64,000 nt of DNA. It comes from Apoderus coryli (Eukaryota > Arthropoda > Insecta > Coleoptera > Attelabidae). The notes beneath the pieces were generated by a model. That model ran no database searches, was not told the origin of the DNA, and was given only the letters and a program-made list of their open reading frames with translations. Below, piece after piece: positions 58,352 to 64,000 of the stretch (its first letter is position 1; each line of letters begins with the position of its first letter). The stretch lies in NCBI GenBank assembly GCA_911728435.2, contig OU452204.1, positions 3,658,001-3,722,000 on the forward strand. The letters are read 5' to 3'. The position numbers and the translations under genes were made by a program.

Positions 58352-58537
58352 TGTTGGAATATGGAATCACCCAATCCACTCACGTCACATTGTTACAAAT
58401 ACAATAATAGATTGTCAAATAAATTAATAGATTGTCAAGCTAGTTTTTTAAATAGTTCTCGTTAATAAAAGTTAATATCTAGTTTTATAGTTGTATATGA
58501 TTTGTAAAATATCCATAAACAAGTCTCTGCTGCATCA
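58352..58537 (+). repeat. 3' LTR
   Basis: 186 bp copy of the 5' LTR with two differences, ending tgcatca and followed by the CTTAT duplication. Confidence 0.95.
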
Positions 58538-58542
58538 CTTAT

Positions 58543-60674
58543 CATCTACGTATAGCCCAGCCCGTATTACAACAGCGATAATCCCAACTTACAAAACTTC
58601 CTTCTGATGAGTTTCATACACTGTTGAAGTTATTACCCAGGGAAATATTCCTTGAACTATTAACAGAGTTTCCCTGGCCACACGACACAGTAGTAAAGTA
58701 AAGCGTATTGATAATTATTTTTTTTCCCGATGTTATTTTATTTTTTGTTTACAAAATGAACTTGCAAAACTAAAAACATCCTGAGCAAGTATTGTAAAAC
58801 AGTCACGAAGCAGAAATTAAACAAAATAATTTAAAAATCAAATGCGATAATTATTAATAAATTAATTATTGTAAAAAACAAACAATTTAATGTTTCCCAA
58901 GTCTATAGTTTCAACATATAATTTTTTGCATATCCACAAATGGCCATAAAATAATAATTAAACAAACAAGTACAAAGTCTTTTCAACGAATTTTTGTAAC
59001 ATCTGCTGCTTAAATTATAACACATAGGGTTAGAATAAAACTCTATATATAAATATTTAAAATAATTTGCAATTAATTATAATTAATCTCTGTGTGGCAA
59101 AAAAACAGAGCAGTTTATCACACTTAATTTTCCACATAGTTGTTAGTTATTATATTTAAAATAAAATAAACATTCATAAATAATATACACAACGTGTTAG
59201 AAATAAAATTAAAATAAATTTTCCCATACATGCTGTGCTTAGAACTGCATTGGCTTGACATGAGCAATAAATTTTGTGCAACCGAACACTACTATGCTAC
59301 TTGTTGAATATTTTGCATAAAATATTTTTTCTATATCTGTATAGGTATGTATTTATCTTAGCGTTTACACTTAATACTGTTTTGTTTCAATTTATTATTT
59401 CCAGCTTGTGATACATCCGGTCGATAATACCATTGCTTTTGGAATCGAAAGCTTAAAATGATTTACGCCTAGTGAAAATTCTAATTGCTTTTCTGTCTTA
59501 TACGTTATAATGTATTTTCCAAAGTTTTAAGCCTCTTGCAATCAGCTATTTTATTTGTTTTTTTTTTTTTAATTTAACTGATTAGGTAGGTATTATTATT
59601 TGTTAATGTAAAAAATTGTGTGATATGAAATTTTGATAATTCTCACTTCTCATGCAAATTGGTGCGCTATTATAGACTCCTGAATGTTAATTTTTTTCAT
59701 CATATTTAGCCGTTTATCCCAACCTAACTTTAAATATAAACGAATTGCTTGTTACTTGTTACATAATGTAACAAAACTCTAAGTTATGTTGGAAATTTGC
59801 TTTCACCAGATGTGCTGTTAATTTTTTATCTCGTACTAGAACACAGAGACCCTAGGTTTCTACAATGTCAACATGACTGTGTTTCATTCGAATTTGGCCA
59901 TCGAGATCAATAACAGATATCAATGTTTTTGGAAATTAAAAAAATGTTTCTGGATTCTGGAAATATGTCTGTAAATTTAAATATTTGTTCATAATAAGGA
60001 AACGACATATTATAGCAACTGTAAAAAATATCCAATGTATCTAATAATGTCAATAATAATATAATAATTATAATTTATATAAAAATTCTGCTTTCACATC
60101 TAGTACCTATCTGAAAAGTTTTGGTGTCGGCATTTTAGTTTTGGGATAATAAACAAAAAGGTTGTAAATAATGACGTTGATTTTGCAGCGTTACATTTAA
60201 ACCATCGGCACACAAGCCCTTAGATTATTTAAGTGAACGACTATTTATTTAATGATAAATCAAACTGCGTCTTCTCCACAAATAAATCACTTTATTTGTT
60301 AACTACTATTTCTATAATATGACTGTTTATTTTGTAAACGATATTTTCCCATCATTATGATATCCATGCCTCCTTACATCAAAAAAATATGACTTTCCAA
60401 AAATTTAGTAAAAATAATAGTTTAATAAATCTCGAATCCGATAATGAAATAAATCCCAAAAGTGCTTCCAAATTTAATTATTTTATTAATTCGTTTTATG
60501 TGTTTTAGCCTCGAAGATATCGGGAACAAGTTTGTTCTGAAGTAGGCACAGTAATTGAGAAAAATGGTAATTTATTTCTGCCAGAAACAATGTTAAAAGC
60601 ACGAAATAGAATAATTATATTTAACAATAATTAATTAAAACATACATAAAACGATCAGAACAGTTACGATTTTT
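58543..60674. other. Non-coding stretch
   Basis: AT-rich. A small hairpin (cccagggaaat ... gtttccctgg) lies at about 58635-58678. No exon with a credible splice pattern was found on either strand. Confidence 0.4.
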
Positions 60675-60910
60675 TTTCTATGTCAAACGTTTGAGAAAAA
60701 TGTGACCCGACGTCTGCGGGATTTTCATGCGAAGGTACGTAATGCCACAGCTCAGAAGGAACTCTCTCCTGAACATAGGCGACTCGGTTGCAGACAAATG
60801 TCTTCCACCGATGCGGTTCAGCCCTGATCCAGGCAAGTGTAACTTGTGAATCAGACCAACATGCAACACGAGAAAAGAGAATCCGGCTCGAAGGACCAGA
60901 AATGTTGAGT
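60675..60910 (-). pseudogene. Bel/Pao-type pol fragment
   Basis: One minus-strand frame over about 70 codons reads VACWSDSQVTLAWIRAEPHR, then TFVCNRVAYVQERV and SELWHYVPSHENPADVGS, the RNase-H-end region of Bel/Pao retrotransposon polyproteins, including SDS, W..YV and NPAD motifs. No LTR, RT or integrase flanks it, so it is an isolated fragment. The frame is undisturbed, which suggests recent loss or capture. Confidence 0.8.
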
Positions 60911-61079
60911 AATTACCCTTCAATTGGGCAATTACACAATTATATTTATTTTTTAATGTTTATGTTTGATAACTACTAGTGAGAGATTTCAATAATGGAC
61001 CTGGGCAGATTAGAATTATAAGGGTAGAACGTAAGCCTTAAAAACCTACTTAATATAATATGTTTCGAGTACTCACGTT

Positions 61080-62720
61080 GCGGCTTTACTATAATAATAA
61101 TAATAATAATATTTATTGGCCATCATAAGGTATAACAAATGTATACATTGGCAAGTCTACAATATTATGATAAAGTCACCTAAAGGTTAAATAAAATAAT
61201 AAATAATATACAGTATACAGATAAACGGACACGGTAAAAATACAAACAGAAATAACAAACAAAGAAAAACAAAAAGTGTCAACAATTTAAAATAATGTTG
61301 TGTTATTGTAGTGCATCTATAAATTCTTGCACACTATAAAATGTACCGTTAATCAAAAATGTCTTTAGTTCATACTTAAATCTTCTCTCGGTCTGACAGG
61401 TCCTTAAGTCCTCAGGAAGTAAATTGTATAAGAAACAGCCCGCATATGATGGTGACCTCTTATAGAATTCAAACCTAGGACGCGCCAAGTACAACCTATC
61501 TCTTCCTCTGGTTGGATAATCATGACTACTGCCACAGGTGGGAGTCAGATGTTTGCTTTTAAAAATATTAGACAACAACTTATACAAGTAAATGGATGGG
61601 ACGGTGAGTAATTTATGGGCTCTAAATGCCTCCCGACAGCTGTCTCTATAGGGAATGCCAAAAATACATCGGATTGCCCGTTTTTGCAGAATAAAAATTC
61701 TGAGAGCTTCAGTGCACCTACCCCAGACCACTATATTATATGCAAGCGCTGAGTGCATAGTAAACCGAGAGCAACGACTTCACGCACATAAACCTCTTCA
61801 AGGAATGTAACACAAATAAGTTTTTATTTAATTTGCCACATAATCTCTCAACATGTTCCGCCCAGCTCAACGTCGGATCCACTATCACTCCCAATAGGCT
61901 AGCTGAATCTGAGAAAGCTAACTGATTGTTTTCAAAGTTTATATTAAAATTTTGTGTTATATGTCTACTGAAGTTTAGGGTCTTTGTTTTATTATAGTTT
62001 ATCATTAGCCGGTTTTTCCGACACCATGTGTGAAATTCATTGAGGGTTTGATTAATTTTATGTTTCAGTGCCTCGAGATTTTTGTCAGACAGCAAAATCG
62101 TGGTATCATCAGCGTACATATAGACATGACCAGCATGCGTGATATTTGTTGGTAGATCTTTCACATAGAGCAGGAAAAGAAGTGGACCCAGTATGCTGCC
62201 TTGAGGAGTTCCTATATCAATATTTCTAACATCTGATAAATTTTGATAGTTATCTTTCGATTAGATAAATAAGATCGTATCCATGTATTAACTGGGCCAC
62301 GTATTCCAATATTTTGTAATTTGTCGCATAAGAAGTCTCTATCTACCACGTCAAACGCACAAGACAGATCGAATAGGATAGCGACGGCGTACGAACCATC
62401 ATTGGTCAGATCATAAACACGCTGAATAAACTCTTGGGTACATGTTTCGGTAGAAAATCCCTTTCTAAACCCATGTTGCAGTTACTCAAGACCCCACACT
62501 TACTTAAAAATCCGTAAATTCTCTCCGCCACTATTTTTTCCATAATCTTCGAGAACGTACTTAACAAAGCTATAGGTCTGTAATTTTCAATAGCCGTGGG
62601 ACTGCCTTTTTTATAGACAGGAACAATGAGTGCAGTCTTTAGTTGTTCAGGAAAAGTGCCACATTGCATCGACATATTTGTCAATTCCGCTATTAATGGG
62701 CTTAAAGTCTAGTATATGCT
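61080..62720 (-). mobile_element. Non-LTR retrotransposon, 5' truncated
   Basis: Minus strand, RT in order: TALIVPVYKKGSPTAIENYR, PIALLSTFSKIMEKIV, after a frameshift HGFRKGFSTETCTQ and ILFDLSCAFDVVD, then the palm YMYADDTTILLSDKN (62110), LLGVIVDPTLSWAEHVERLC, and a C-terminal frame 61758-61303 (NIVVWGRCTEALRIFILQKR ... FYSVQEFIDALQ). The 3' end at about 61080-61110 is a TAT-type repeat, taataataataataat on the plus strand. Missing: endonuclease and the very start of RT. Similar type to the element at 13100-14906. Confidence 0.85.
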
Positions 62721-62829
62721 GGCCAGCCTTCTCTCCACTTTCTCCACTCCAATGTTTGCGAAAAAAAGTCAAACGTTTGAGAAAAAAAGTGAAGCATTTA
62801 TGAAAAAAGGCAAACGTTTGAGATAAAAT

Positions 62830-63704
62830 GTTAAAGATCAGCGCTCAATTGTAAGTAGTTTAGTCGTAATTCCAGGCACATTATTTGTAAAAAGAAGTCA
62901 TTCGGTGCCAAGTCAGGACTATACGGCGGATGACTCATCAAATCGATGTTTTGGGTGCTTAAAAATGCAGTTGTTTGAGCCGATGTGTGAGAGCTGGCAT
63001 TGTCGTCGTGAAGTGTGATGCGTCTTCGGCGGTTGGTTTTCCTGATTTCTTGGAAGACAACTGGCAAACAAATGGTTGTGTGCCACTCAGAATTGACTAT
63101 TCTGCGTTGTTCTAGTGGTACGGTTGCGATATGTCCAGTTTTTCAGAAAAAACAGGCGACCATGAAGTGCTTCGTGCGCGAACAACTTTTGTTGGATTTG
63201 GCTTATCTTGAAACACCCATACAGTCGACTGCTGTTTACTTTCGGGCTCATACGCGTAAATCCACAATTCATCACGATGTCATAGACGTGTTTCGAAGCA
63301 GCGCGATCGTATTTTTTGAGCATATCTTTCGACCCGACACGAGCATTTTTTTGAGCTATTGACAAATTGTGTGGGATCCAATGCGAACAAATTTTTTTGA
63401 CAGTCAAATGTTTATGCAATATTGAATGTAGGCAGGTCCCACAAATGCCTAAGTTTATCTCAATCTCTTGATAGGGCACATGATGATCTTGCAATATCAG
63501 TTCGTGCACAGCATCAATGGTTTTCGGAACAACAACTGATTTTGGACGACCTTCACAAAATTCGTCTTGGAGTGAACTACGACCACGATTGAATTCACCA
63601 TCCCATCGATCAACACTGGTCCGTGATGAAGCTTCATCGCCAAAAATTGAATTAAGTTCATCCACGTCGAAAGTTGTAAAAAATAATCGCACGAAAATGT
63701 TCAC
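62830..63704 (-). mobile_element. mariner-type transposase remnant
   Basis: Minus strand. The N-terminal part (63704-63290) has EGRPKSVVVPKTIDAVHELI, LHKHLTVKKICSHWIPHNLS and VGSKDMLKKYDRAASKHVYD. The first catalytic Asp block is disturbed by a frameshift near 63275; in another frame WIYAYEPESKQQSTVWVFQ continues it. The C-terminal frame 63067-62831 has RRRITLHDDNASSHTSAQTT (second Asp) and SHPPYSPDLAPNDF (third Asp), the D,D34D pattern of mariner elements. It stops early. The ends and TA duplication were not resolved. Confidence 0.85.
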
Positions 63705-64000
63705 TAATTAATTCCATTTTTGGGTCGAGATGAATCTTTTAAGTTACTGTAAACAACACAAATAGCGCTCGTATGTCAAAACGTTCTGAGTACGTATATC
63801 CTCAAAAATGTCCAATTTTACGAAAGAGCTGTCAGTTGCCAGATTGCAACACCAGGGTTGCCAAATCCCGAAATATAAAAGGCAACCCACGTATAGCAGA
63901 TGAGTTTCTACCAGAAATTAACTTAATTTCTATTCAAAGATATATACTACAACCATAGGAAGTTAAGACAAATTTCTGAAATTATAAAATAATTTAATTT
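63705..64000. other. Window end, non-coding
   Basis: Nothing recognised. Confidence 0.35.

Larger units (their letters stand above)
54328..58537 (+). mobile_element. Ty1/copia-type LTR retrotransposon, complete length with damaged coding region
   Basis: Two 186 bp LTRs (54328-54513 and 58352-58537) start TGTTGG and end CA, differ at two positions by my reading, and are flanked by the 5 bp duplication CTTAT (54323-54327, 58538-58542). The primer site directly after the left LTR, ggttatgggcccagatcc, resembles the copia-type site that uses an internal half of initiator Met-tRNA. A purine tract gaggaggag precedes the right LTR. The order gag, protease, integrase, RT, RNase H is that of copia elements. 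Three frameshifts and an integrase deletion make it non-autonomous. The near-identical LTRs point to recent insertion. Confidence 0.95.

Overview
The window is AT-rich animal DNA, almost certainly from an insect. It has spliced genes with GT-AG introns, R1-, RTE- and jockey/CR1-like non-LTR retrotransposons, a copia-type LTR element primed by an initiator-Met half-tRNA, P-element-like THAP sequences, piggyBac, mariner, and a muscle kinase gene of the arthropod Stretchin-Mlck type. The sequence alone does not fix the order or species. There are no bacterial features, rRNA genes or credible free-standing tRNA genes.

One host gene dominates. The 3' part of a myosin light chain kinase gene (Stretchin-Mlck-like) lies on the minus strand as eight exons from 41225 down to a TGA at 7065. 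The splice phases agree at every junction and the exons join into 1086 in-frame codons including the stop: the second half of an Ig domain, a fibronectin-III domain, a complete kinase domain, a calmodulin-binding segment split across an intron, and a long Ser/Asn/Glu-rich tail. The first half of the Ig domain and everything upstream were not found and probably lie beyond position 64000, so 41226-64000 is probably one very large intron. Positions 1-7064 are downstream of the gene. One possible small plus-strand exon (38164-38227) lies antisense inside the 12.5 kb FN3-Ig intron.

Almost everything else is transposable-element sequence, most of it broken and often nested. Downstream (1-7064): a tRNA-derived SINE, a piggyBac end, MITEs and a DUF4817-type transposase scrap. 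Intron 7 (7745-10791): an RTE-like remnant. Intron 5 (12219-16012): a non-LTR element carrying a second one inside its reverse transcriptase with a 10 bp duplication. Intron 4 (16166-19391): two adjacent inverted-repeat elements, one with three C2H2 finger exons and one a deleted P-element relative with a THAP domain. Intron 3 (19734-22746): a perfect 77 bp hairpin and an R1-like element. Intron 2 (23042-28243): endonuclease, piggyBac and THAP relics. Intron 1 (28541-41062): a 5'-inverted non-LTR copy, a DUF4817 transposon with terminal inverted repeats of about 500 bp, and several fold-back elements. From 41226 to the end: a DUF4817 transposon split by a non-LTR insertion, SINE copies, two more non-LTR elements, a young copia-type element with 186 bp LTRs and a CTTAT duplication but a large integrase deletion, a Bel/Pao scrap, a further non-LTR element and a mariner.

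The only reading frame that looks functional is the kinase gene; every transposon protein shows stops, frameshifts or deletions. The most unusual items are the zinc-finger inverted-repeat element (16351-17453), its P-like neighbour (17664-18968), the 77 bp hairpin (20614-20777), and the possible antisense exon.
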